Assembly (NCBI GenBank): GCA_001825565.1
Contig: MHXM01000054.1
Coordinates: forward strand, 877 to 16,372
From: Desulfuromonadaceae bacterium GWC2_58_13
GTDB taxonomy: Bacteria; Desulfobacterota; Desulfuromonadia; Desulfuromonadales; Trichloromonadaceae
DNA: 15,496 nucleotides
Direction: 5' to 3'
The notes beneath the pieces were generated by a model that ran no database searches, was not told where the DNA came from, and was given only the letters and a program-made list of their open reading frames with translations. Of the stretch, positions 6,861 to 13,881 are shown piece after piece (the stretch's first letter is position 1; the number at the start of each line of letters is the position of its first letter). The position numbers and the translations under genes were made by a program.

Positions 6861-8141
6861 ATGAAGATTCTGTCCCTTAATTGCTGGAGCCAGTCGGTCA
6901 ACTACCATCTGTACGACTGGCGAACCAAAAAAATCCTGGCCAAGGGAACAGTTGATCGCGTCGTCGTTGGCGACTCCAGGGTAAGGCATCAGGTCACCGG
7001 TCGGGGCGGGTGGCGGATTCCGGTCGATTGCCCAGACCACCGCAGCGCCATCGAAGTCATTTTGGGAATGCTGGTTTCTCCGGAATGGGGGGTGCTCAAC
7101 ACGCTGGATGAAATTTACGCGATCGGACATCGGGTCGCTCATGGCGGAGAAAAATTCACCCGTTCGGTCCTCATTGATGATCATGTGGTAGCAGCCATCC
7201 GCGCGGTCGAACATCTGGCCCCCCTTCACAACGGGCCCAATCTGGCCGGCATTGATGCCAGCCGGGCCCTGCTTCCGAAGATTCCCCAAGCGGCTATTTT
7301 CGACACAGCCTTCCATCAGAGCATGCACAAAGCCGCCTATATCTATCCGCTCCCCTACGAGTGGTATGAACGTTACGGAGTGAGGCGCTACGGGTTTCAC
7401 GGGGCGTCCCACCTGTTCATGGCCAAGCGGGGGGCGGTGCTCTTGGGCAAGGCGCCTTCCCAGACCAATCTGATCACGGTCCACCTGGGCAGCGGGGTTT
7501 CCCTATGCGCGATTCGTGATGGCCTGTCGGTCGATACCAGCATGGGGATGACGCCTCTCGAAGGCCCGGTCATGGCAACCCGGTGCGGTGATATCGATGC
7601 GGGAATTTCTCCGTTCATTATTCATTCGGAGCAATTTTCCGCCAAGGACTATACGGCCATGCTCAATCAGAAAAGCGGTTTTTTCGGGATTACCGGAGGG
7701 CTGAGCGACCGTCGGCAGATTCTGGAGAATGCGGCGTCCGGCAACGAGCAGTGTCGTCTGGCCCTGGAAATGGAAGGGTATCGCCTCAAGAAGTATATCG
7801 GCGCCTACCATGCGGCAATCGGCCGTCTGGATGCGGTGATATTTTCTTCCAATTACAGCAAGATGGGTTGGACGGCTCGGGAAAAGGCACTTTCCGGGCT
7901 CGATTTCATGGGGATCCGGCTTGACCGGGACAAAAATATGCGGGCTGAAAAGGAGGAGGGGGAGATGCTTATTTCCGCCGAAAACTCAAAGGTCCCGGTA
8001 TATGCGCTGCCCGTTTCCGACGGTTTGGTTTTTGCCGAAGACGTGGTTGCCTTGATAGCCGGCACCTGCCGCGACCATATGCAGCACGAATACTCCTTCT
8101 CCCGGCCCGATTTCGTCATGCCCTGGAAAGAACGGGACTAA
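6861..8141 (+). CDS. Divergent acetate/propionate kinase family protein (AckA-like)
   Basis: This 426-residue protein is co-linear with acetate kinase, an ASKHA-fold enzyme that interconverts acyl-CoA-derived acyl phosphate and ATP. Counting from the ATG at 6861 (Shine-Dalgarno GAGAGGTG), residues fall on the same numbers as in the well-studied Methanosarcina thermophila enzyme. N7, S10, S12, R91 (GHRVAHGG), H123 (LAPLHN), D148 (FDTAFHQ), H180 (RRYGFHGASH) and R241 are all kept. Several nucleotide and phosphate features are not. The first loop reads NCWSQSVN instead of NxGSSSLK (G9 to W, K14 to N). HLGNG is HLGSG (N211 to S). The adenosine motif FTxGIGEN reads FSSNYSKMG (from F328). The C-terminal PTNEEL reads PVSDGL (from P384). 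It may use another phosphoryl donor or acyl substrate, or may have lost activity. No pta gene is adjacent. The fold assignment is firm; acetate kinase activity is doubtful. Confidence 0.85.
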   Translation: MKILSLNCWSQSVNYHLYDWRTKKILAKGTVDRVVVGDSRVRHQVTGRGGWRIPVDCPDHRSAIEVILGMLVSPEWGVLNTLDEIYAIGHRVAHGGEKFTRSVLIDDHVVAAIRAVEHLAPLHNGPNLAGIDASRALLPKIPQAAIFDTAFHQSMHKAAYIYPLPYEWYERYGVRRYGFHGASHLFMAKRGAVLLGKAPSQTNLITVHLGSGVSLCAIRDGLSVDTSMGMTPLEGPVMATRCGDIDAGISPFIIHSEQFSAKDYTAMLNQKSGFFGITGGLSDRRQILENAASGNEQCRLALEMEGYRLKKYIGAYHAAIGRLDAVIFSSNYSKMGWTAREKALSGLDFMGIRLDRDKNMRAEKEEGEMLISAENSKVPVYALPVSDGLVFAEDVVALIAGTCRDHMQHEYSFSRPDFVMPWKERD

Positions 8142-8164
8142 GCGGAACCTTCGAACCGGCGGTC

Positions 8165-10918
8165 TCAGGCTGTTATGAAGGAGCCTTTCTGAACGGGGCT
8201 GATAAACCGGGCCTTGGTCATGAGGCAAAGAAACCTGTAGACTTCAAGTTCGAGCATGCCGACCTCGTCACAGATTTCCTGAATGGTGCGTTTGCCATCG
8301 ACCAGTGACAGGATCAATTCCTGACGACTGGTCATGCGGGCGTTAAGAAGCTTTTTGCGGCTGTTTTCCTTGTATTCCATCACCGTATCCAGCGACGGAA
8401 TCACTTTTCGTAATTCCCGCCACTCTCCCGCCTGATCGGCCGCTTCCTTGAGCAGTTCGTTGATATTGATCGCCAGGTCTTGCTCGGCAGGGATCGGGCT
8501 TTTTTCCGTAATGTACTCAAAACTTCCCTTGGGGAAGAGGATCAGGGAAAAAAGCATCTCCTCGATCAGCATCCGGAGGGTGTTTTTAAGATCCGTGTGA
8601 CTCAGGTGGCACGTCTCCATCAAGACTTCGCCGATTGGTCGGAAAGGCTGGCGGGCGCAGATTTCCACGGTGCGGTCACGGGCTTGTTCCGAAATGATGC
8701 CCTGTTGAACCAGTAGCTCTCCGAACTTGTTCATTAGAGCGCCCGATTCGGTCTGCCGGGCACGATTTATGGCTGCGGCGGAGGCAATTTTCCCTCGGCG
8801 GAAATAGATGCGTTTTTCATCCAGATTGGAGCGGACCACCAGGGTCCCCGCTTTTTTCTGTCCGGAGATCAATTTCAACAGAGCGGGGACCTGCGAGGGA
8901 CCCAGTTCGCCTCTCATCCGTAGCGACATGGCCTGCCCGGAACTGGAGGTAGGGCGTTCGATCGTCCCCGGGTAAACCGTTTTGACGGGAAGACTGGTCG
9001 TGGCGCGCGAGTTCGGTTCCGCGGTCGTATCGGATTGGAAAAAGGACCGGTAATCGGGAGCCTGAGCCAGCGGCATCGGTGGTTCGCGATCCAGGGAAAA
9101 AGGCCCGAGTCCGCTGTCGTCTAGGGATAGCGGGGGCTGTTCCAGCGGATTGTCGTCCGCACCTGTCGTTGCCCCAAAAACGTCGGTTTCCACAATCCCG
9201 GAGGCATCCGACACCGCAACGTTGGAAAAGTCCATGGCCCGGGAATCGTCAGCGCCGACCGGGAAGTCGTCCATTTTGCCGGTTTGAGCCGGGATATCGG
9301 TCTCCTCGTCGACTGAGGTCAGGTAGGGTTCTTCCAGCGGGACAAACGAGCCCTCTTCGCCGTCCTCGAAATTAACCATTTCGGCGGAATCGGCGGCAAA
9401 TGGGGTTGCGCTGTCTTCGGGCCCGCCTGTTACCGACATCTCGGTCGGATCGTCGACAGGAGAGTCGGGCGAGGCGTCCCTAAATCCATTGGTTAAGGGG
9501 CTCTCCACGGCTTCAAAGGCGATCGGCTCGAATTCATCGACATTCCAGTTTGTTGCGAATCCGGTGCTCTTGCTCGTCGGGGTCGTCTCGCGTATTTCAC
9601 CATCGGGTTCGGCAAGCTTCTCGGGCGCTTCGACGAATGGGTCGGCGACCTCATCCAACGGTTCCAGTTCAATGGTGTCGTCCAACCAGGATTCTTCAGC
9701 CGCTGCATCATGAAAATTGTCGCCGTCCTGCAAGGCCGTCGGTGCCGTGTTTTCATTTGCAATATTTGGAAGGGCGGTGGCCCCCTGTTTATAATGAAAT
9801 AATTCGTCTTCCCGGTCAGATCCCTCGGTTGCCTGAGGCGTCGCATCGATGTCTTCCGGCTTTTCGATCTCGGGGGCCAATGGGGTTAGGGTTGCCTTTT
9901 GTTCGATGGCCCGACTTTCGTCGCGCTGGGACGAAGTAAATGAAGGCGCGGGAGCCAGCGGCACGCGTGGCGCGCGAGTGACCGTGCGGATGCTCGAACG
10001 GCGCCTGCGGCGAAGAAACAGGAATCCACCGGCAACGGGAATGATAGCGATGGCAATGCCGGCGACCCACCTGCTCTTGTCGGAATCCGGGTGCATGGAT
10101 GTCGCTTCCGTCGGTTTTCCGTTGCTCCGGGAATACTGGCTTTGCAGGTTCTCTTCGGGTTTGAGCGGGGCCGTTTCAGGAAATTCCCCGGCCGGGTTTT
10201 CCAGGGTCACGGTTGACCCCGCTTGCTCAGGCGGGGCCGTGCCCGGGTCCTGCTCCAACCAGATACGCGGGATGTTCGGGGTAGTCGTGGCCTGGGGGGG
10301 CGACGCTGGCGGTTGTTCCTTCACCGGTACCGGCGGAGAAGCGGTGGAAGCGGTGGAAGCGGGAGCGGTCTTGATGGCCACGGGCGCGGCCGTCACTGGC
10401 GCGGTGGGAGCGGGAGCGGCGGGACGTTTTTTGGTCAATGGTTTGCGCGGCGCCTGGGCCGGTTTGAAGGCGGTGGCCACCACGGTTGGTTTTTGGAAAA
10501 TGGACCGAGCGGCGGGGTCGGCGGCCAGCGCGGAAATCGCGGTTTGAAGGCGGTGCTGCAGCCGTTGAGAGATGCCCTGACGGAGAACCAGCGGGGCCAG
10601 CGAACCGAACGCTGACGAGCCGTGGAGTTGAAAAAATTCGCCGGCTGGCTGGTGTTGCACATACGCTCTGCTGAATGCTGCGATATCGACCTGCTGATAG
10701 CGGTTGAGCCAGGCATGCAAGGTCGTTTCGTCAGGGAATATCCGGATTTTGACTTCTTCGTGCAACTGAGTTTGCAGGGCGGAGGCGAATTGGACGGCTT
10801 GGCGCTCTGTTTGAATCAGGGTATCTTTTTGCAAAACCGTCCCCAGGGTCAGAACGGCCAGGGCTGGCAAAGGCAGGCAGAATATGAAAAACAGGATGAG
10901 AATAGATCTTCGGGTCAT
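8165..10918 (-). CDS. Membrane protein: periplasmic binding-protein-like domain, TM helix, acidic linker, DUF4388 (PATAN) domain
   Basis: This is a 917-residue single-gene transcript. A signal peptide covers residues 1–21 (MTRRS, hydrophobic core, LPALA). Residues about 22–145 resemble a shortened PhnD-type solute-binding domain: a VLTLGTVLQ opening strand, a VKIRIFPDETTLHAWL segment, VDIAAFSRAYV, then the closing helix LQTAISALAADPAARSIF. Most of the second lobe seems missing. A Pro/Ala/Thr-rich stretch runs to about 235. One transmembrane helix (about 285–303) is followed by RRRRR, which places the C-terminal part in the cytoplasm. Residues about 330–640 are very acidic and probably disordered. 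Residues 664–913 are a DUF4388/PATAN domain followed by a small helical module with SLVDGKRTIQEICDEV, a layout common in Geobacter-type signalling proteins. The role is unknown; envelope-to-cytoplasm signalling is inferred. The Shine-Dalgarno sequence is weak, but the signal peptide supports this start. Confidence 0.8.
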   Translation of the reverse strand: MTRRSILILFFIFCLPLPALAVLTLGTVLQKDTLIQTERQAVQFASALQTQLHEEVKIRIFPDETTLHAWLNRYQQVDIAAFSRAYVQHQPAGEFFQLHGSSAFGSLAPLVLRQGISQRLQHRLQTAISALAADPAARSIFQKPTVVATAFKPAQAPRKPLTKKRPAAPAPTAPVTAAPVAIKTAPASTASTASPPVPVKEQPPASPPQATTTPNIPRIWLEQDPGTAPPEQAGSTVTLENPAGEFPETAPLKPEENLQSQYSRSNGKPTEATSMHPDSDKSRWVAGIAIAIIPVAGGFLFLRRRRRSSIRTVTRAPRVPLAPAPSFTSSQRDESRAIEQKATLTPLAPEIEKPEDIDATPQATEGSDREDELFHYKQGATALPNIANENTAPTALQDGDNFHDAAAEESWLDDTIELEPLDEVADPFVEAPEKLAEPDGEIRETTPTSKSTGFATNWNVDEFEPIAFEAVESPLTNGFRDASPDSPVDDPTEMSVTGGPEDSATPFAADSAEMVNFEDGEEGSFVPLEEPYLTSVDEETDIPAQTGKMDDFPVGADDSRAMDFSNVAVSDASGIVETDVFGATTGADDNPLEQPPLSLDDSGLGPFSLDREPPMPLAQAPDYRSFFQSDTTAEPNSRATTSLPVKTVYPGTIERPTSSSGQAMSLRMRGELGPSQVPALLKLISGQKKAGTLVVRSNLDEKRIYFRRGKIASAAAINRARQTESGALMNKFGELLVQQGIISEQARDRTVEICARQPFRPIGEVLMETCHLSHTDLKNTLRMLIEEMLFSLILFPKGSFEYITEKSPIPAEQDLAININELLKEAADQAGEWRELRKVIPSLDTVMEYKENSRKKLLNARMTSRQELILSLVDGKRTIQEICDEVGMLELEVYRFLCLMTKARFISPVQKGSFITA
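10341..10358 (+). repeat. Short tandem repeat (two 9-base units) inside the 8165–10918 gene
   Basis: GCGGTGGAA occurs twice in tandem and a degenerate third unit follows. On the coding (-) strand it makes the repeated AST of a low-complexity Pro/Ala/Thr linker. It is a possible slippage site with in-frame consequences only. Confidence 0.45.
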
Positions 10919-10984
10919 CAGTACCGTGGTGGCGTTTAGACAGCGTTGATTGATGGTGGGCAGATAATTGACAAAATAAATTTA

Positions 10985-11013
10985 ATAATATTTTGAAAAG
11001 CTTTGGATTTCAA
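10985..11013 (-). promoter_or_regulatory. Sigma-70-type promoter for the binding-protein/DUF4388 gene
   Basis: On the - strand, TTGAAA (11013–11008) and TATTAT (10990–10985) are separated by exactly 17 bases. They sit in the most AT-rich stretch of the window. Transcription would start near 10978, leaving a leader of about 60 bases before the ATG at 10918. Spacing and both boxes are close to consensus. Confidence 0.6.
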
Positions 11014-11044
11014 GAAGAATCGGAGTTTTGGCCGGTTGCCCGGA

Positions 11045-11061
11045 CCGGTTTACAGAACCGG
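11045..11061 (-). repeat. Inverted repeat over the resB stop codon
   Basis: CCGGTT-TACAG-AACCGG is a perfect 6-bp stem with a 5-base loop, and the resB TAA (11052–11050) straddles the loop and one arm. No T run follows on the - strand, so it is not a canonical terminator. It may stabilise the 3' end of the ccsA–resB mRNA or be fortuitous. Confidence 0.35.
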
Positions 11062-12111
11062 GCGGTCTCCTCGATTCCGCTTGTAGTAGAAGGACAGCAT
11101 TGCCAGAACGACGCCCATGGTCATGGTGGCAGCCCCGGCCATGGCGATCGGCGCTCCCGGATCGAGATTGATGGTCAGGATGCTCACTGGCGAATAAACC
11201 GGCGCTCGCGGGATCAGTTGCAAGCCTCTTTGCGCCAGTTGCCGCGGCGCGGGTCCGCGGAGGAAATACCGGTATTCTAGCGGAGCATGCCCCGGCAGGA
11301 CGATTTCACAGAGCAGGGACGGATTGACCGGGGTATCTCCGCCGGCGACGATCCGGCCGTTGTCGAGTCGGACGGCATGGGGCAGGTACTCGCGGATGAT
11401 GACCTGGCCGCCGTCGGGCAGAGGGATGCGGCTGCCGTTACGCAGTTCCATTCGACCTTGCCCGGCGACATCAAACAGAAAACCGTCGTTGACCCGATCG
11501 AAGGAAGCAGCCAGTATCGTCAGCCCCCGCCAGATCAGGGGATGGTTGGTTCGCACCTCCTTGCGCACCAGGGGGGTTTCACCTTTGAGCAGAGTGAGGT
11601 GGTTGCGCAGGTCAATCGGGCGGCCGCTTTCATTCATTATGGGCTCGAAGGATTCGAGCCGCAGGTAGTGTCCCGGCATGGCCGCGATGGCCAGGGTTTG
11701 CCCTACGGCGAGGCGATTGCCTTCACTGCGGAATCCGGACAGGCTGCCCCACAGGTAGCCGGAAAGGACCAGGACGAAGCCGAGATGAATCAGGTATTCG
11801 CCGGTTTTGCGCCAGCGGGCCCGCAGAGTCTGCAACCAGTCGATGAAGCAGCAGGCGGTGTTGAGTCCAAGCATCAGGATCAAAGCGCAGCACAACCACA
11901 GCCACCAGGTCATCCCGGCGTGCTGGGTGCCGAAGGTCGACAGCCAGCGGCCCAGCGGCAGGCTGTCCATGCTGCCGAAAATTCGGGGATAAAAGGGGAT
12001 CGACAAAGAACCGCCGATGCCCAGCAGGGTCGTCAGCGAGGCCAGTACGATGGCCAGTTTCAGGGAACAGAGCCATTTCCACCATGTCCGCGGCCAGGAT
12101 CGAGTGTTCAT
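11050..12111 (-). CDS. resB: ResB-family cytochrome c biogenesis protein (System II)
   Basis: This 353-residue membrane protein has the ResB/Ccs1 layout: transmembrane segments at about 15–37, 68–92 and 105–122, a large periplasmic domain (about 125–320), and a last helix at about 324–343 followed by KRNR. H109 in the third helix (EYLIHLGFVLVLSGYL) is at the place of the conserved ResB histidine. The periplasmic part contains the family-like segments NHLTLLKGE and NHPLIWRGLTI. With CcsA it holds reduced haem and apocytochrome thiols for covalent ligation outside the cytoplasmic membrane. It is shorter than many ResB proteins (450 or more residues) but complete at both ends. The start has a GAGGAA site 8 bases upstream, and ccsA ends 16 bases before it, so the two genes form one transcript. 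Confidence 0.88.
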   Translation of the reverse strand: MNTRSWPRTWWKWLCSLKLAIVLASLTTLLGIGGSLSIPFYPRIFGSMDSLPLGRWLSTFGTQHAGMTWWLWLCCALILMLGLNTACCFIDWLQTLRARWRKTGEYLIHLGFVLVLSGYLWGSLSGFRSEGNRLAVGQTLAIAAMPGHYLRLESFEPIMNESGRPIDLRNHLTLLKGETPLVRKEVRTNHPLIWRGLTILAASFDRVNDGFLFDVAGQGRMELRNGSRIPLPDGGQVIIREYLPHAVRLDNGRIVAGGDTPVNPSLLCEIVLPGHAPLEYRYFLRGPAPRQLAQRGLQLIPRAPVYSPVSILTINLDPGAPIAMAGAATMTMGVVLAMLSFYYKRNRGDRPVL

Positions 12112-12127
12112 GAGTCGGTTTCCTCGT

Positions 12128-12928
12128 TCAGTCCAGGGGATGGTTGCTGCTTAACAGCAGGCCGATCCCCAGGTAGGTAAAGAGTACGATGCCGAACCCG
12201 GCCATCGACAGCAGGGCGTAGCCGGTCCCTTGCCAGCGCCTGACGAATTTGGCGTGGCACATGCCGCCGTAAAACAGCCAGATCAGAAACGACCAGAGGC
12301 CCTTGATGTTCCAGGAAAAATAGTAGCCCCAAGCGATGTAGGCCCAGATGCCGCCGAAAATCATGCACAACGTAAAAAGGCAGAAGCCGAGAAAAATCGA
12401 TTCTTCGTTCAGCTGGCGCAACAGGATCAGATCCGGCAAAAGAGGGGTGTACAGTCGTTTTTGCAGCAGATAGAGCAGACCGATGGAAAAAGCCATGGCA
12501 AAAAACGCATACCCTAAAAACGAGAAGACGATGTGCAAGGTGAACAGGGGCGTGTCCAACGCCGGGATCAGGGGCCTTGGGGCGGCGTCACGAGTCAGGG
12601 CGGTGCCGAGTAGCAGCAGGTTGAGCAGCATGATGAATAGGCCGGAGGCATGAATTCGGTAGCGCAGTTCAAAGTAGAGGTAGGTCGCGGCCAGAGCCCA
12701 GCTGAAAAAAAATAACGTTGAAAAGAGGTTGGTGACCGGCAGATAGCCGGCCAGGTACCAGCGCAGTCCCAGACAGAAGGTGTGCAGGCCAAAGCCGATG
12801 AGCACCAGACCGAAGGCGGCGCGCCAGAATACCGGTCGTCGGACGGTCACATGTACCAGATACAGGCTGGCCGAAAGCAGATAGCAGGCAAACGCGGATT
12901 TGAGCAGCAGGGAAGCGAGGTCGGTCAT
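12128..12928 (-). CDS. ccsA: CcsA/CcsB-family cytochrome c assembly protein with a degenerate WWD motif
   Basis: This 266-residue polytopic membrane protein of the CcsA/HemX-like cytochrome c assembly family has about eight hydrophobic helices. The family histidines appear kept: H26 in the first helix, H132 in FTLHIVFSFLGYA, and H225 in the YGGMCHAKF segment. The tryptophan-rich haem-presenting segment reads WGYYFSWNIKGLWSFLIW, with the core at W206-N-I-K-G210. The family norm is WxWDPKExW, so the aspartate and the glutamate are replaced by Asn and Gly. The start at 12928 was chosen because AGGAA lies 5 bases upstream; an in-frame start at 12976 would add 16 residues unlike the family. The gene precedes resB on the same strand, as in System II cytochrome c maturation, where CcsA exports and presents haem. 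HemX is an alternative, but the resB neighbour argues against it. Confidence 0.87.
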   Translation of the reverse strand: MTDLASLLLKSAFACYLLSASLYLVHVTVRRPVFWRAAFGLVLIGFGLHTFCLGLRWYLAGYLPVTNLFSTLFFFSWALAATYLYFELRYRIHASGLFIMLLNLLLLGTALTRDAAPRPLIPALDTPLFTLHIVFSFLGYAFFAMAFSIGLLYLLQKRLYTPLLPDLILLRQLNEESIFLGFCLFTLCMIFGGIWAYIAWGYYFSWNIKGLWSFLIWLFYGGMCHAKFVRRWQGTGYALLSMAGFGIVLFTYLGIGLLLSSNHPLD

Positions 12929-12933
12929 GATCG

Positions 12934-12938
12934 TTCCT
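12934..12938 (-). promoter_or_regulatory. Ribosome binding site deciding the ccsA start
   Basis: On the - strand AGGAA lies 5 bases before the ATG at 12928. This favours that start over the upstream in-frame codon at 12976, which lacks such a site. Confidence 0.55.
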
Positions 12939-12960
12939 GGGTTGGCAAAAGGATGAAGGC

Positions 12961-12973
12961 GTAGCGAGGCTAC
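12961..12973 (-). other. Small hairpin in the ccsA leader
   Basis: GTAGC-GAG-GCTAC is a perfect 5-bp stem with a 3-base loop, about 33 bases before the ccsA ATG on the - strand. No function can be assigned and no good - strand promoter was found between it and the bio operator. Confidence 0.2.
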
Positions 12974-13003
12974 CATAACGGGGAAAAAATTTCATGCCTT
13001 CGC

Positions 13004-13035
13004 TTGTCAACCATGGCGGCATCTCGTGTTGACAA
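13004..13035 (+). promoter_or_regulatory. BirA-type biotin operator
   Basis: TTGTCAACC (13004–13012) and TGTTGACAA (13027–13035) form an inverted repeat matching at 8 of 9 positions, separated by 14 bases. This agrees with the known BirA operator pattern TTGTxAACC–spacer–GGTTxACAA of biotin operons. It lies directly in front of bioW, and its right half overlaps the -35 box, so biotin-loaded BirA would block RNA polymerase. The palindrome is seen; BirA as the ligand is inferred from its form and context. Confidence 0.72.
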
Positions 13036-13057
13036 TCGGCGAATCGCATGATAATTT
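13029..13057 (+). promoter_or_regulatory. Promoter of the bio operon
   Basis: A perfect TTGACA (13029–13034) is followed after 17 bases by TAATTT (13052–13057); an overlapping GATAAT at 13050–13055 gives a 15-base spacing. Transcription would begin near 13060–13065, almost on the bioW ATG at 13066, which implies a leaderless or nearly leaderless message. Confidence 0.55.
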
Positions 13058-13065
13058 TCCGCTTT

Positions 13066-13881
13066 ATGAGCGATTCCATTTACAGCCTGCGAATGCACGC
13101 CAATCGTCAGGGGAGCCATCTTTCCGGATGCGAGCGCCTGGCCGTGGCCCAAGACCTGGAGCGCCTGGCCGCCGAGATGGTTGGCCGCGCCCTGCGGCAT
13201 CCTCGTGGCCGGGCCGAGCAGATTCGCTTGAGCGTCGACCTGGTGCCGACCGAGGCGATCCGTCATGGGCGGCTGCTCGATTTGCATACCCTTCATGTGG
13301 ATGACTATCGTCAGGGGCGGCAGGCGGCCCGCCAGTTGCTTTTGGGCGCGGGTGTGCAGGTCTTGGCCGCCGATGCGGCAATCGCGGGGATCGCCCAGGG
13401 GGCGGCTGTCAATGGTTGCAGCATGCGCGGCGCCATGCTTGTCGATGCGGTCACCGGCGCGCGGCTCGAAGCCGATCCGTCCCGCGGGGTGCGGGCCAGC
13501 CGCATGGATTTGACCCCGGCGGCCGAAGGGGAGTTGCGGCGGCGGTTGGCGCCGCGTGGGCTGGATAATCCTCATGTCCGCGAGGCCCTGGTACTGGCGA
13601 CCAAAGTGCTGTCGGCGCCCCAGGTGCTGGCCGAGCTGTGCTGGTCCGACGATCCGGACTACACGGCCGGTTATGTGGCGACCCGTGACCGTGGTTACGT
13701 CCGTTTCCCTCATCTCAAGCCGTTAGGCGATGAGCGGGGGGGGCGCGCTTTTTTCGTGCGCGGTGCCGGGCTCGATCTGGATGCGCTCAGCGGGTTTCTT
13801 GAACACTCGGTATTGCTTATCGATGAAGTCGGCGAAATTGGCGGCACCAGCATCTGGAAAGAAGGGCCATGCGCGAACTGA
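13066..13881 (+). CDS. bioW: 6-Carboxyhexanoate–CoA ligase (pimeloyl-CoA synthetase)
   Basis: This 271-residue cytoplasmic enzyme activates pimelate with ATP and CoA to pimeloyl-CoA, the BioF substrate. The N-terminus SIYSLRMHANRQGSHLSGCERL is laid out as in BioW proteins (YSxRMxAxxxGxHxSGxER). SMRGAMLVD, then GVRASRMD and the late segments DPDYTAGYVA and GRAFFVRG are also family-like. Length and both ends look complete. The ATG at 13066 is preferred over the in-frame ATG at 13048 because it gives the family's usual N-terminus and because 13048 falls inside the predicted promoter. Neither start has a Shine-Dalgarno sequence. The gene overlaps bioF by 13 bases and lies behind a BirA-type operator, so repression by biotin is expected. 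Confidence 0.9.
   Translation: MSDSIYSLRMHANRQGSHLSGCERLAVAQDLERLAAEMVGRALRHPRGRAEQIRLSVDLVPTEAIRHGRLLDLHTLHVDDYRQGRQAARQLLLGAGVQVLAADAAIAGIAQGAAVNGCSMRGAMLVDAVTGARLEADPSRGVRASRMDLTPAAEGELRRRLAPRGLDNPHVREALVLATKVLSAPQVLAELCWSDDPDYTAGYVATRDRGYVRFPHLKPLGDERGGRAFFVRGAGLDLDALSGFLEHSVLLIDEVGEIGGTSIWKEGPCAN

Noticed and set aside
8142..8164. Bidirectional terminator between the convergent kinase-like and DUF4388 genes
   Set aside because: The 23-base gap has only a weak imperfect GGAACC/GAACC pairing and no T or A tract, so no terminator is supported.
9489..10939. Several open frames on the + strand opposite the 8165–10918 gene, up to 232 codons, with Gly/Arg-rich translations
   Set aside because: They are antisense shadows of a GC-rich, low-complexity coding region. 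They lack recognisable domains and start sites, and the - strand frame has a signal peptide, a TM helix and a known domain.
11045..11061. Inverted repeat at the end of resB as a Rho-independent terminator
   Set aside because: No T run follows the stem on the - strand, and the loop contains part of the resB stop codon. It is listed only as an inverted repeat.
11287..12180. A 297-codon open frame on the + strand opposite resB
   Set aside because: Its Gln/Gly/Pro-rich composition and lack of any domain mark it as antisense to resB, whose membrane helices and coupling to ccsA are convincing.
12975..13012. Mirror-image promoter on the - strand using the TTGACA in the left half of the BirA palindrome to drive ccsA
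   Set aside because: No acceptable -10 box occurs 15–18 bases downstream on that strand; the bases there are a T run followed by C residues.
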